Source: Larix sibirica (Eukaryota; Streptophyta; Pinopsida; Pinales; Pinaceae). Taken from it: 43,881 bases of DNA. Shown here piece by piece: positions 1 to 10,655 of this stretch. The translations under genes and the position numbers were made by a program. Position 1 is the stretch's first letter. Every line of letters begins with the position of its first letter. The notes beneath the pieces were generated by a model. That model was given only the letters and a program-made list of their open reading frames with translations. It made no database searches and was not told where the DNA came from. The stretch lies in contig NWUY0300013615.1 in assembly GCA_004151065.3 (NCBI GenBank), positions 13,690 to 57,570 of the forward strand, given 5' to 3'.

Positions 1-411
1 CAAGAAGTTTGGCACAGAGCTCTTCACGACATTCAACCAAATTTGGTCCTCCCCACCAATTGGTTGGATCTCTTTGGAAATTGGCACTCATACTACCCGA
101 ATTCCTTCTCCAGAAAGCCTATATTCAAAAGAGCTTGGTTAGCTTTCCCGAAGTTCATATGCTGGAAACTTTGGATCGCCAGAAACCATGAAATCTTTGA
201 AGATAAAAGAGCAGTCCCTGGGAAAATCATTTCTCAGCAAGAGCCCTTTGGATCGATCCCTATCCACCAAAAACATGAAAAATCTCCACAAAGAACCCTT
301 AAGTGTTGAGGAAAAAATTTGGGTGGCCGACCTGTTATCTCCCTTCCCCTCCTCTCATCACCCTCCTAAGGCTATCAAACCTCAGAACTGGCACATCCGA
401 ATGGATCATAA

Positions 412-882
412 ATGATCCGTTTGGATTCGAACTCTTGGAAGCCATATCCTTTTCTTCGATGGTGCCTCCAAAGGCAATCCGGGTTGGCAGGTGCGGGGGG
501 AGTCCTTACAGACTCCGATGGAAATAACCGTAATACTATGCTTGGGGAATTGGAAAAAGAACTAACAATGATCGGAGTGGTTAGCTTGATAAAAGGGATG
601 GGCATTGCAAGAAGCAAAGACATAAAGGACCTTGTAGTCTTTGGAGACTCAATGTTGGTCATTAGAGATTCCAGAGCTTTAACCAACCTTCGCAGGAAAC
701 CTACCACCACGATGCATCAACATCTCATTCTGTTGGCTAAAAGATTTTCACTCCCTCTCATTTTTCCACATCCTAAGAAACAACAATCACTCTGCCACTC
801 CATGGCCAATGTCGGCACCGGTTTGAATTGTGGGCATATCCTAATAAATGGCAAACTTGAGCTTGATGCTTGGGTTCCTTAA
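412..882 (+). pseudogene. LINE RNase H domain, frameshifted
   Basis: The frame entering at about 455 reads FFDGASKGNPG, the first catalytic-Asp motif of plant LINE RNase H. The frame used from 412 then continues with GLAGAGGVLTDSDGN, so about one base has been lost or gained near 482-490. Later RNase H landmarks are visible: GELEKELTMIGVVSLIKGM, where the second acidic residue sits, and VVFGDSMLVI, the third Asp motif. RNase H would remove the RNA strand after target-primed reverse transcription. The frameshift makes this copy non-functional. Confidence 0.75.
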
Positions 883-2236
883 TCTCCTAAACCTCTTGTT
901 CCTCACCCCCTCCTCCCTCATGGCCATCCCATCGTTCTCATTAACTCTCCATATCTATCCTAGATCCTCCCGCTCCTTTTCAACGTCCCTCCCCTGAACG
1001 CGGCTATCCCTGACAGAGACCACCTGGCTCGCATGCGTGGAGTTATGGTGGACGACCTCCAAGGTGATCTCGGCTATAACATGCAGGGTGGCGAAAGCCT
1101 CTAGTATCATTCGGAACCCTCTGCACTTGCCTTCTCTGTTTTCCTGTGTCTCTTACCCTAGTGTTGTTCCTGGTATTCTGTTGTCCTCGCCAGCCATGGA
1201 GAGATGCAACCAATGCCCACCGGCTCAGCATTGCGAAAATGCAAGAAAAACTTTCAGGGGCAGCCTGGGGGGACCTGCAATGGCGGAAAAAGCGATGTCT
1301 TGCTGACCTCTTTCATGGCGTCGGTGGCAATGAACACCCAGGGGTGGTGTAACTAATATGGCTTGTCTTAATCAGCCTAAGATGGATGACTTGGCAGCAG
1401 AAGAAGGTGGACGCCCCTGGATTTTGGACTTGGACAGGGCAGCAGGAACTGGCGCAGCTCCCTGGCTATGGTTTCGTTTCCGGAAAGACCACGGACTCTG
1501 GCCTACCCTTGAATCCGATTGACTACAGTCATGGCGTGCAGCATTTCATGGCAGTCCCGCGAAACTGGCAGTAAGAACTGGAAACACGTAAATGGTGAAA
1601 CTGGAGGTCTGATCAGCCTGGATCTCCCTCATGGGCAGGGAAGTCCCTCCCCTGAACTTCAATCCCATCTCCAGGACCTGGATGCACAAGTGCGTTGGCT
1701 CAGAGGCGACCTCATGGACATGAAGAAGGCAATCTCCCATTTGGCCACCTTTGTACAAATCTCCAACTCAGAAGTTCGCTCAAGCACCGGTAAGACAAAG
1801 ATTGTTTTGATAAATTGATGAGCAAATACGATACTTTCTACAGCTGTCTTCGAATTGTAGAGCAAAAGTGGATTGTGTTAGGACCAGCAGTGGAAACAGT
1901 CCCTCGGTCATCCTGAATTTAGATGATGGGAAATGCAGGAACAACCACAGGCAGCAAGGACAAAATCTCCGAACCATCCATGAAAATTAGTCTCTGGGTC
2001 TGAGCTGTTCTTTTTGGTCTAGCGTTTATAGTATCTAGCGTATGTTCTATTTCTGTTGCATCCTGTTAGGGCAGTTTGTTATTATCTATAGTTGTAATAG
2101 TTCTGCAATTTGCTTCAAATGTAAAAGACATAAGGTCAATTTTGAACTTCAGAGGCTGGAACTTATTGAGACTGTCTTGACAGCTCTAGTTTTTGGGAAT
2201 GGCCTCCCCATACCTATGTATATGGCTCCTATTTTT
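883..2236 (+). other. LINE element 1 3' extension, no known domain
   Basis: About 1.35 kb lie between the RNase H stop and the poly-A tail. Open frames of 60-99 codons occur. The longest, 1519-1818, is hydrophilic with a short heptad-like stretch (LQSHLQDLDAQVRWL), but I recognise no family in it. The section may be 3' UTR or a decayed extra reading frame. Element 2 has a comparable ~1.1-kb section after its RNase H. Confidence 0.45.
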
Positions 2237-2274
2237 TTAATATAAAGCTTTTATCCATTTGTGTAAAAAAAAAA

Positions 2275-2420
2275 CAATGGATGGCAATAGCCATTGATAA
2301 CCCAACGGGACTCAATTAGACTTGAACATTAGAGGGACTACAATAAGAGACATCAGAGTAAACTCCACCTTGAAACTATGCATTTGAACTAATTGAGCTA
2401 ACATGCTAAATGTGTTATAT
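2275..2420 (-). repeat. possible tRNA-derived SINE-like sequence (weak)
   Basis: On the minus strand, TTAGCTCAATTAGTTC (about 2387-2402) resembles a Pol III A box. TGTTCAAGTCT (about 2318-2328) resembles a B box. The spacing of about 60 bases is longer than usual for a tRNA head, and no clear tail or target duplication is visible. This could be chance or a decayed SINE. The rest of 2420-2640 shows nothing recognisable. Confidence 0.25.
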
Positions 2421-2639
2421 TATTTTAAGGTTCAATTTGTTGAGCTTAAAATTGTTTCTAAAATAAAAGTAACAATACAAGAAAAAATATACTAGATATT
2501 GGTTTAATCATCGTCAAACTAATAGAATGTAGTAATGGACTAAGGACCTTGTAATGAGTGTTTTTCCCACAAATTTCACATAAAGAAACGTTTCAACATA
2601 AACAAAACAAAAATAAATTAGTAGTAAGGCTCCGAATAA

Positions 2640-2760
2640 AGATTCATTGCATAGATGTTTGAAACTAGACCAATTTGAGATAGTAATTTTATTATGTCAA
2701 GATGTTTTAGCTAGTTTGAAATGTTACTTCGGTGCTAGTTTCAACTATAGTCAAACTCAA
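2640..2760. repeat. upstream remnant of ~133-bp tandem array, split by LINE element 2
   Basis: The stretch from about 2640 to 2760 aligns with the repeat unit at 9502-9634. Shared blocks include CCAATTTGAGAT/CCAGTTTGAGAT, GATGTTTTAGCTAGTTTGAAA versus TGTTTTAGCTAGTTTGAAA, and an ATAGTCAAACTCAA-like end. Identity is moderate with no large indels. It is best read as the array copy left of the LINE insertion point. Confidence 0.7.
2745..2760 (+). repeat. candidate target-site duplication, left copy
   Basis: CTATAGTCAAACTCAA here matches CTAGAATGCAACTCAA at 9345-9360 at 12 of 16 positions. The right copy begins immediately after the poly-A tail of element 2. This is a decayed target-site duplication of a length typical for LINEs. 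Part of the match could come from the underlying tandem repeat. Confidence 0.5.
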
Positions 2761-2880
2761 GGAATTATTAAATTGTAATTCTTGGAAGTAATAATGTGAA
2801 TGCAACATGGAAAAACCCTAGTGGACGAAGCACAAGCATGCTTCCCTATTGTGTGAATTCTTCCTCGACTCTTCATAACA

Positions 2881-3606
2881 GTGGCCAAGAGTTGGAGAAG
2901 CTTTTGCAAGTCCCACGCCTTATCCTTTGAAACTATTGCTTTCAAATCCTTGGTGGGCTCATCTACAAAGAAACCCACCATGAACAAAACAGCTCCCTCT
3001 CATTTTATCATGAAATCTACAAATGTCCCTTCTATGAAGCTACTTTCGACAACATCCAAGATAAAAGTCCTTGCCCTTTCCCTTGCAGAGTGTGTATTGA
3101 TTGCCCAATTCATTGGCTTGTGGCCTTCCCCTAGTGTGGTGGATCAATGGATTCAAAAAAAAATGAATGGCACTCATCAAAGGTAAGCTTCCACATTATT
3201 TTTGTAGCAAAGGATTTTACACATTCCTATTTGAATTGAAGGAAGACAAAGATATGATCTTTTGAAGTGGTACTATTTCATGGATCCTCGAGTGATGTAC
3301 ACTAATTGCTAGACCCTATAGATTTTGATTTAGAGGTGGATGTTTCCTAGACAATTCCTATCTCATTGTGCCTCCCTCATCTCCCCTTGCATTGTTGGAA
3401 CAATGAATCCCTAGAAATAACTAGTAAGACTCTAGGAAAATATATTAACAGATATGAACCCAAAGTTGGAATGTTTACCTATGCTAGAATTTGTGTTGAG
3501 GTTGATCTTAAAAAGGGCCTAGATGGAATCCATAAAACTTCCTCTAGACGACTAGTACCATCTCCAACTCTAACTCCCCCACTTGCACACTATCAAGAAA
3601 TCATAT
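2881..3606 (+). pseudogene. LINE ORF1 (DUF4283-like) fragment
   Basis: The frame from 2881 encodes LALSLAECVLIAQFIGLWPS and VVDQWIQKKMNGTHQR. After frame changes, the frame from 3366 gives LPHLPLHCWNNESLE, TLGKYINRYEPK and ARICVEVDLKKGL. This is the pattern of the DUF4283 RNA-binding domain found in ORF1 and gag-like proteins of plant LINEs. ORF1 proteins bind the element's RNA. At least two frameshifts and several stops separate the pieces, and the CCHC knuckle expected downstream is not clearly seen. Confidence 0.7.
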
Positions 3607-3865
3607 GATATAAAACAAGTTGAGCAATCTAAAGCCATTCCAAATCCCAAAGGCAGGGCTCCCTCATAAGCCCCCAACCACTTTATTATTCTATCCCAGC
3701 TAGACTCTAAGAAACAAAACCTCCCATGACATCATCTAAAACCCCCTGAGTTCCATTCTCCCCTAGATGAATGAATTTCAAATTCCTCTTCTCCCTCATA
3801 GGCTATGGAAATATCATCCCCCTTGGTATATCCCTAACCCTTTCCTTGGGAATGCCTTGTAAGTT

Positions 3866-4480
3866 GTGTCCTTTCATCCCTGCTTGTCGAGTCCCCTATT
3901 TGATTGGGGTTTTCTAATACCGAAATTCTCACTAGGAAACAAGTATCTTTGCTACAAGAATAAGATGGTGAGGAGGAAGATGGACACACTGACGAAACTA
4001 GACTGTAAAACCAATAAGGAGAGGGAAGAGGCTATGAACAAGGAAAAAGCACTAAATGCCAAAGCAACCTTGCCAAATGCCTTTGGCAATGGTAGTAAAA
4101 CCCTTCAAATCATACGATAAAGCTCCTCTCTTGGCACTAGAGAGGATTAGGTATTGTAGGAAAGCAAGATATGATGAGGGATTTGATTCATACAAAGTGA
4201 CCAAACATCATTCTTCAACAAAGTAAGTTGGAAGAGGATGCAACACTTGAGATTTGACACAAAATGTGAAAACAAAGCCAAAGAAGTGTAGTGAGTGCTG
4301 ACATAGCCTTGGGGGCATTTGTACCTTTTGGAATCTAATGTTATTCAAACTCTTGCATTGCAATAGTATGCTTCATTGCATACTCTTACATTGCAATGGT
4401 ATGCTTCAATGCATGTATACACTCTTTGTGAATAAGGCATTAGGGCAATAGATTCAACTTTTCAACATATATGCAATAAT
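3866..4480 (+). other. interior of LINE element 2 between ORF1 and endonuclease, unrecognised
   Basis: The frame 3866-4120 is lysine- and asparagine-rich (TKLDCKTNKEREEAMNKEKA) and may be the basic C-terminal part of ORF1. I recognise no domain. At about 4340-4410 a short motif (CTTGCATTGCAATAGTATGCTTCATTGCAT) is repeated imperfectly. The N-terminal half of the endonuclease, which should lie here, is not readable and is either deleted or decayed. Confidence 0.35.
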
Positions 4481-4559
4481 ATTGGAGATTGCTACGAAAT
4501 TTTGAGGACTTGTTGCCTATTTGCAATAAAATCATGGCACGCGACCTAAACTTCTTGTT

Positions 4560-5420
4560 ATCCCCATTTGAAAAGTGAGGAGGGATCTTCATCCAAGACC
4601 CCTCTCGAAAGCAAGTCATGTATAATGCAATAGGATCTATTTAGTCCCATGAGAAAGGTAAGTTTACATGGAGTAACCAGAGGTTGGGCTCGAGGTAGGA
4701 TCTATTCAATCCCAAGAGAGAGAAAGGTAAGTTTAAAGGAGTAACAAGAGGTTGGGGTCGAGGCATATCTCTGAGAGGCCAGATCGATTCCTCGATCATG
4801 TCTCATTTATCCTCGACAATGTTCAAATTTGATCTCATATCATTCCATCAACATTTTCTGATCAAAAGCTAATATCATTGTGCCTCCAAGTGGAAGAGGA
4901 CTATGGGCCTATCTCCTTCAAATTCAATCTATTGTGGTTGCAACATGAGATGTCTGGGAGGTCATGCAACAAGCCTAGGGAAGGATCTCCCTCCTTTGTA
5001 TGCAAGAGAGATTTAAGATACTAAGTTCCATATCAATGAGTGGACCAAATGATCATTCATCCCCCAACAAAGGAGAGAGAAGAGCTTCACATGCAACTCG
5101 ATGACCTGCAATCCACCATGGAAACTCAAACAATCATAAATGAAATGATGATCAAGGAAAAAGAACTTTAAAAACAAATACATATTGTAGACAGGAAGGA
5201 AGACGAGCAATGGCGGCTCAAGTCACATGGCTTATGATTAAAATTTGGGGACAAAAACACCAAGATTTTTTCATCAAAAGGCCAAGGCATGACAACTTGG
5301 TAACCATGTTCAAGAATCACTTTAGGCGATGGACAAATGGCAAGTCATTTTGAGGGCCTACTTCAAGAAGCACACGATCATTTCCAAGAGCTATACGCAA
5401 AAGGACCAATGCCCATGGAA
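4560..5420 (+). pseudogene. LINE endonuclease C-terminal part and linker, decayed
   Basis: With frame changes the sequence reads ERPDRFLDHVSFILDN, then IIPSTFSDQKLISL, matching the LDRFL and FSDH blocks of the exonuclease-endonuclease-phosphatase domain that nicks target DNA. The active-site His of SDH is replaced by Gln. YGPISFKFNLLWL follows, and then the linker with LKFGDKNTKIF at about 5240, a signature between endonuclease and reverse transcriptase in plant LINEs. Many stops are present. Confidence 0.68.
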
Positions 5421-6260
5421 TCTCCCTTGAACAAGATGACATAGGACATCGCGTCCCTCGTCACCACGGAGGACAATCAACAACTAATCCAGGAAATATA
5501 TAAAGAGGATGTCATTCAAACTATAGGGGAACTAAAACCAGATAATGCCCCAGGATAGAATGGTTTTACAATTCATTTCTACATAGCAAAGTAGATCTAT
5601 GTAGAATAATTAATAACTCAAATTGCAAGGCTTGGGTTGGGGGAGGGATCAACTCTTCCTTTGACTCTCATACCCAAAAAACCAATTCCACTTCTTTCTC
5701 CAGATTATGAGCCATCTCCCTATGTAATGCCTCTTATCTCACAAAAATTATAGCAAGCTGATTTAGCTTTGTGCTAACAAGATTAATCTTTAAAAAGAAA
5801 TTATAGAGAAAATAGTCCTATTGTAGGGGGTTATTCACTCAAATTGATCCAATCGACAAAAAAGTTATGGTAATCAACATCAACATGGCGAATCAACATG
5901 GCCAATCCCCATGGCCAATCAACATAATTGACCATATTGATTGGCCCTAGCTAAATCCCCTTGTTAATAGTTGATTGGATTCCTTCTTCCAAAACCCGAA
6001 AGGGATTCACCAATGTTGCTCATCTCCATTGTTATATACTCTAATGACTAAATCAAAGAAAGATTGTCAAAGCTTGAACTCAGGAGAATTACCTGGAGTC
6101 AACATGGTTCGTGGAGTGAAAGCCATCAATCATTGCCAATTTGATGATGACACCCTATAGATAGGAGGTGCCTCGGTGGTTATAGCGCAACGATTCAAGG
6201 ATATATTGGATGCCTATCTAGATGTGACTACCCTCTTAGTGTAGCTCGGGTTCCCGAATC
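5420..6260 (+). pseudogene. LINE reverse transcriptase, decayed
   Basis: EEDVIQTIGELKPDNAPG (about 5500-5555) and GFTIHFY match the start of the plant LINE RT domain. LTLIPKKPIP follows at about 5660. Near 5985-6045, NPKGIHQCCSSPLLYTLM corresponds to the RGIRQGCPLSPLLF block. At about 6130-6190, INHCQFDDDTL and IGGASVVIAQRFKDIL correspond to the FADD catalytic block, with Ala replaced by Asp. Large parts of the palm between these blocks are missing or unreadable. Confidence 0.7.
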
Positions 6261-6579
6261 CTGACTACCCCCTCAGTGGAAGACCTTTAAATCCTTCAGT
6301 GTTCCAATAACATGAACACAGACTAGACTCCTATTCTATAAAAGATCAAGAACAAAAATAATTCTATAGGGATCACAATGGATTAAATCGCCTAGTTGAG
6401 TGGTCTTGATCATGTCAATCCTCTCATTGCGAATATTCCTATGTTCCTCTCTTTTAGCCTCAACAAGTATCATACATCAAAAATAACAAAAACACAAGGG
6501 GATTATTATGTCAAGGAGAAAAAACAACTAGGAAAAAGTTATCACTTGGTTAACCAGACATTTGTTCAATCTTTGTTTG

Positions 6580-7520
6580 ATAGGGGAGGACTAGTCATTC
6601 GCGATCCCCACCTCATGAACCAATCTCTTGAAGCCAAAATTCTATGGTGGCTAGTCTCAAGAAAATTGGAATGGTGGAAGGCAGCGATTCATAAAAAATA
6701 CTTGAGCTAAAATCGTCTTCGGTGGTTGGATGGACCACAACGTGACACTAAAGACTCCCCCATTTGGCAATTGTGCAAGGCTTCAGTTCCTATCCTTCAA
6801 TCCCAGCTAGTTTGGATCCCTAGGAATGGTAAATCCATTTGTTTGTGGTATGACAAGATCATTGGGAGGCTGCCACTCTCTCAATCCCAGAATCTTGAAG
6901 AGCTTAGAACATGGTTAAATGCTCAAGGAATCCACTCTCTATATGACATCTCATGTTGAGAATCAAAAGAGGGCAAAAATGGCTGGGGTGGCAGACTCCA
7001 GCCCCTAAAGAACCTCCTAGTGCCCCAATCCATCTTATTTCCTCAGCATCAAGAAGTAGCCCCAATGAACAAACTCACACAAGACAACAGGGGACGGGAA
7101 AAAATTGGAGAACCTTATACAACCAAGTTGGGAGGCGAAGCTATCCTCACCTCTCAATATCTTCCCCCATCGTCTATTTTTTGGAAGCCATTCTGGAAAG
7201 AGAATTGTCTTCCAGAATTTTGTTTCTTTTGTTGGTTAATGATGCAAAATAAGATCCTAATGTCTAAGAGCCTCCGTAAAAGAGGGATTCATGGGCCTTC
7301 TCAGTGTCCTCTCTTCCTTTCTGTGGACGAAAAGACAAATCATCTATTTTTAGAATATATTTTTGCTAAGCAAGTTTAGCAGCATGCTCTTGCAGATCTT
7401 AGCAACCAGGTGCCAAAGATTGGAGACATGATACTATTGTGGAAAAAATCTTATGGTAGCAACCTCACCAAGAAATCGTTTTTAGAAAGGGTTTGGTTAG
7501 CAATTTTGAAATTCTTATCT
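6580..7520 (+). pseudogene. LINE RT C-terminal and zinc-binding (zf-RVT) region
   Basis: The frame at 6580-6710 encodes RGGLVIRDPHLMNQSLEAKI and WWLVSRKLEWWKAAIHKKYL, the GGLGIRD..NQALxAKxxWR region after the RT thumb. The frame 6726-6959 follows with LWYDKIIGRLPL. The frame 7020-7379 contains WKPFWKENCLPEFCFFCWLM and KRGIHGPSQCPLF, the zf-RVT motif in which FCWL and the Cys/His cluster are recognisable. Frame switches separate these pieces. Confidence 0.7.
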
Positions 7521-7699
7521 GAAAAATCTAGCTAGCCATAAACCATGCTCTGTTTCACCAACCAACTCCCTCCTCTAAGTAGAACAAGCACAGGACCTCC
7601 TGGAAGAGACAATACTTACCAAGGGGGTGGTACAAACTCAACTAACTCAATACAGACCGCAAGAGAAGCAATGTCTCCAGAATCTTCTCATAGCCCTTC

Positions 7700-8200
7700 A
7701 CTCTCACTCTTCGACTAGAATCAACAAAACCTTGCAGACGATGCAATGACAACTTTTAAATGCAATTGTTTGAATTTCAAACATGGGAAGCAAGCAGAAA
7801 TCATCATATGTAACTTCAAAAGGCAATCCAAGGGATGCAGGTGTGAGCAAGGCGGCATGGGTCATCTATGACCCTGAAAGAAGAAAAGAACTAGAATATG
7901 CTTGGGGGCTTGGTACCACCCTGAACGAGGTGGAAGTGCTTGTTGTACGGTGGAGTCTCACCACTATTAAAGAAAACATAGTTTGTAGAGTCATGATGAT
8001 TGGCAACTCCATGATAATCATAAGAGCCCTACATTATCAGACACTCCCACCCAGTATACTTCTTGCTAGACTGACTCTTTGAACAAGTGATTTCCGTAGG
8101 AGAGGAATTTAACATGATACAATTCTATCACTCAACATGGGGGCGAATAAACAAAGTTAAACATATGAGGAGGTCATTCTTGTTGAAAGATTATATGCAT
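7700..8200 (+). pseudogene. LINE RNase H domain, element 2
   Basis: The frame from 7783 encodes SKGNPRDAGVSKAAWVIYDP, the SKGNPG block of plant LINE RNase H; the FDGA codons just upstream lie in another frame. NEVEVLVVRWSLTTIKEN provides the second acidic block and MMIGNSMIIIRAL the GDSxLVI block, with Asp changed to Asn. A stop after LLARLTL is followed in another frame by the C-terminal part (EEFNMIQFYHSTWGRINKVK). The loss of a catalytic Asp and the frame breaks mark it as dead. Confidence 0.7.
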
Positions 8201-8463
8201 AAAAGAGGGGGGCATTTCAAGACTTGCCACGTATCCCCCACCATGAATGCCATTAAGAATAGAGACCATCCATGCAACATGCATCCTAGCATGTGGATGG
8301 TGGAAACGAAATACAGCATACAACATCGCCTCACCCCGTACACTACCTACTCCACTCCCTCTGGCCAAATTATAGGCAGAGATAATTCCTTCATATGGGA
8401 TGAATTGGAGGTATGAAGGATTAATTCAGGCCATATCAGAGGTAGAGGGTATTCTTTAATAGC

Positions 8464-9083
8464 ATGAGAACATTCTGTAAATTCATCCAGGTTTTGTGCA
8501 TCTCAATTTGGGGCATTCTCAGTGATTGTGTGCATCCATCCATGGCGCACTATCATGGTTGCAATCATTGTTGTATTCTCTGTGATTTGAACATCCAGCA
8601 GAAAGGGTTGAAGCAGTGTGAGAAGGATGTGGCAGAAACAAATGGAAATGTGACCTCTCAACCTTGCAATGGAACTGTTGGAAAGAAGGATTTGAGCCCC
8701 AATTGAAAGAAAATAACAAGGTTAGGGATCAATGTGCTATTGAAACTAGGGAGCACATACTCTATGTGAGAGAGTGGGAAGCAGAATCTCGGACCTTCAT
8801 GACTATGTACAAAAGGAAGCAATTGGAGATGGCCTCTACTATTGTGTCTTTAAAATCCCCAGGAGCGTGCATAGTTATTAGTGGCCCAAGCAACCTTCCT
8901 CCTTTATTGGCATGTCCTTCACCTAGTGCTATGGACATGTCTATGGATTCAGCTTCCTTTGATCTACTTGGTACTTCAGTGGACCCTATTGTTGTCCATG
9001 CTACGGATAGTATTGGAGTCTCACGGGACCACTTGGTCACCTTTGCCATCGTGGCAATGGAACATGAAGATCCAGTGGTGTAG
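8464..9083 (+). other. LINE element 2 3' section with 139-codon open frame of unknown nature
   Basis: After RNase H, about 1.1 kb precede the poly-A tail. An uninterrupted frame of 139 codons (8664-9083) stands out in an otherwise stop-rich element. Its C-terminal two thirds is rich in Ser, Pro, Val and Asp, with no motif I can name. A second frame (8464-8706) contains several Cys and His (HGCNHCCILCDLN) without regular spacing. These may be chance frames or an extra 3' reading frame. Confidence 0.3.
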
Positions 9084-9344
9084 GTGTAATTTTAATATTG
9101 ACACCCACTCTAGACTCAATTAATCTTTTGGTTTTTATTTCCTGTTTTTATAGCATGCATCTGTGATTCTGCGTTCAAGTGTTTTTGGACAAATTGCCCG
9201 TAATGATTTTCCCAGTGGAATGTATGTAACAGAAGACTTGTGGGTAAGGCGTCCATACCTACCTCCCATTTTGTAAACCCTAACTATATGGTTCAGCTGT
9301 AGCCATTTTAATAGAAAATCTTAACCGTTACTGTGAAAAAAAAA

Positions 9345-9360
9345 CTAGAATGCAACTCAA
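9345..9360 (+). repeat. candidate target-site duplication, right copy
   Basis: CTAGAATGCAACTCAA directly follows the A tail of element 2 and pairs with 2745-2760 (12 of 16 identical). Confidence 0.5.
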
Positions 9361-9665
9361 AACCCAGTTTCAATGTCGATGTGAAGGCTTCTTTTAAACC
9401 AATTCAGTTTCAGATCATAATTTTAGGATGTCAAAAAAAATTAGCTAGTTTTAAATGCTGTTTCAGTATTATTTGCAGTTATAGTGAAACTCAAAATACT
9501 ATTTCAATGCTGATATGAAGGCTTCTCTTAAACCAATCCAGTTTGAGATCCTAATTTCAGGATGTCAAAATGTTTTAGCTAGTTTGAAACACTGCTTCAG
9601 CTCTGGTTGCAATTATAGTGCATGTCAAACATTATTTCAATGCCGATGTGAAGCCTTTTTTAAGT
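9361..9665. repeat. tandem array, ~133-bp units, right of LINE element 2
   Basis: TTTCAATG recurs at 9368, 9502 and 9635, giving periods of 134 and 133 bp. Each unit carries a GATGTGAAGGCTTCT-like block, AAACCAATCCAGTTTGAGATC, AGGATGTCAAAA and TTAGCTAGTTT. Two full units and a partial third are present, and one more lies at about 2640-2760 across the LINE insertion. Confidence 0.8.
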
Positions 9666-10655
9666 GATGCTTCATACAATCTATATTGAACCACTGCCCA
9701 AACCATTGAAACATGACCCCATTGACCTGAAGCCTTTTGTATTAACATTAACAAGGTTAATGCAAATCTTCCATAACTCCAAAAGCTCTTTTACCAATGC
9801 TGTGGTCTATCTAAAATCTTTTTGCATGTGCATAAAAGTAAAACTGTTTCCTCCACTCTCTTTGAATAATGAACTTGTAGCAGTATTTTTATGATATTCT
9901 GGCATAAGATTAATGTTTTGGCTATTAGTTGCCTGAATGTTATATAATATAAGCTATAACATGCACAGAATATTTGGAAAATGCAAATCACCAAAAGCTA
10001 CTTGGCATGTAGAATACACATTAAAAGTATTTACAATGAAATTATCAATAATGTGCTCTTATTATTTTGTCAGAAATTTGAAATTTGAATCATTTTCCCT
10101 TTAAAGACACAAGCTCTTCTACTTTCAATTATTTTGTATACTATTTCTTTGACTAGACATGAAAGAGCATAGTAGCAATGTCTGCCAGTAAAAGACATTT
10201 GTTTCAAAAAGAAAATAAAACAGGTCCATGGTAGACAGTAACTGAACATAAAAGGATACAATGGTCACTTTCCTATATGCTTTTTCAAGAATTTTGTACA
10301 CATTGCACTCACCATTCAGTAATTATGGAACATAAGATTAATAAGAACACTATCAGCATAAACATGCCACAAGAAAACCAAGATGGAAAACACGGCATCT
10401 TGATGGCTAATGGCCAATGAAGAAGAAAAAACTGAAAAAAAAATGAAATGTTATCTATAAGCATTACTGGGTCTAAATAACTTTCTTAGCATAAAAGATA
10501 TCAAACTGAGATTGCCCATGAGAATTAGAACTAAAATAAAAGTCTATATATTCTATAACACTTGAAAACCATTCAACCATACATAAATGATAAAACCAAA
10601 CAACCACATAAAGTTGCTTCTATTGAAGCTCCATGTACTTTCTATAATTTTGGTT
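9666..10655. other. intergenic, 3' flank of GRXS17
   Basis: AT-rich sequence with only short chance frames. It presumably includes the GRXS17 3' UTR just below 10656 on the minus strand. I see no canonical AATAAA on the minus strand within 10400-10655, so the polyadenylation site cannot be placed. Confidence 0.5.

Larger units (their letters stand above)
1..2274 (+). mobile_element. LINE element 1, 3' portion (5' end outside window)
   Basis: This is the 3' part of a plant LINE (non-LTR retrotransposon). The first 300 bases read, with frame changes, as the linker between the reverse transcriptase C-terminus and RNase H (a WKLWIARNHEIF-like stretch). A broken RNase H domain follows at about 450-880. 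The element then runs about 1.4 kb without a recognisable domain and ends in TTAATATAAA (2237-2246), an 18-base spacer and a 10-A tail (2265-2274). The tail fixes the orientation and 3' end. Both the order and the 3' terminus match elements 2 and 3 in this window. The target-site duplication cannot be checked because the 5' end is missing. Confidence 0.8.
2761..9344 (+). mobile_element. LINE element 2, nearly full length, decayed
   Basis: This is a 6.58-kb non-LTR retrotransposon. In order it has an ORF1 with a DUF4283-like region (about 2880-3600), an endonuclease C-terminal half (about 4600-4930), a linker with GDKNTK (about 5245), reverse transcriptase fragments (about 5420-6260), a zinc-binding RVT C-terminal region (about 6600-7380), RNase H (about 7770-8200) and a 1.1-kb 3' section. 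It ends in a 9-A tail (9336-9344). Both edges fall inside copies of the same tandem repeat, which fixes the limits. Stops and frameshifts occur throughout, so it is dead. It probably belongs to the plant L1 clade with RNase H. Confidence 0.82.
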
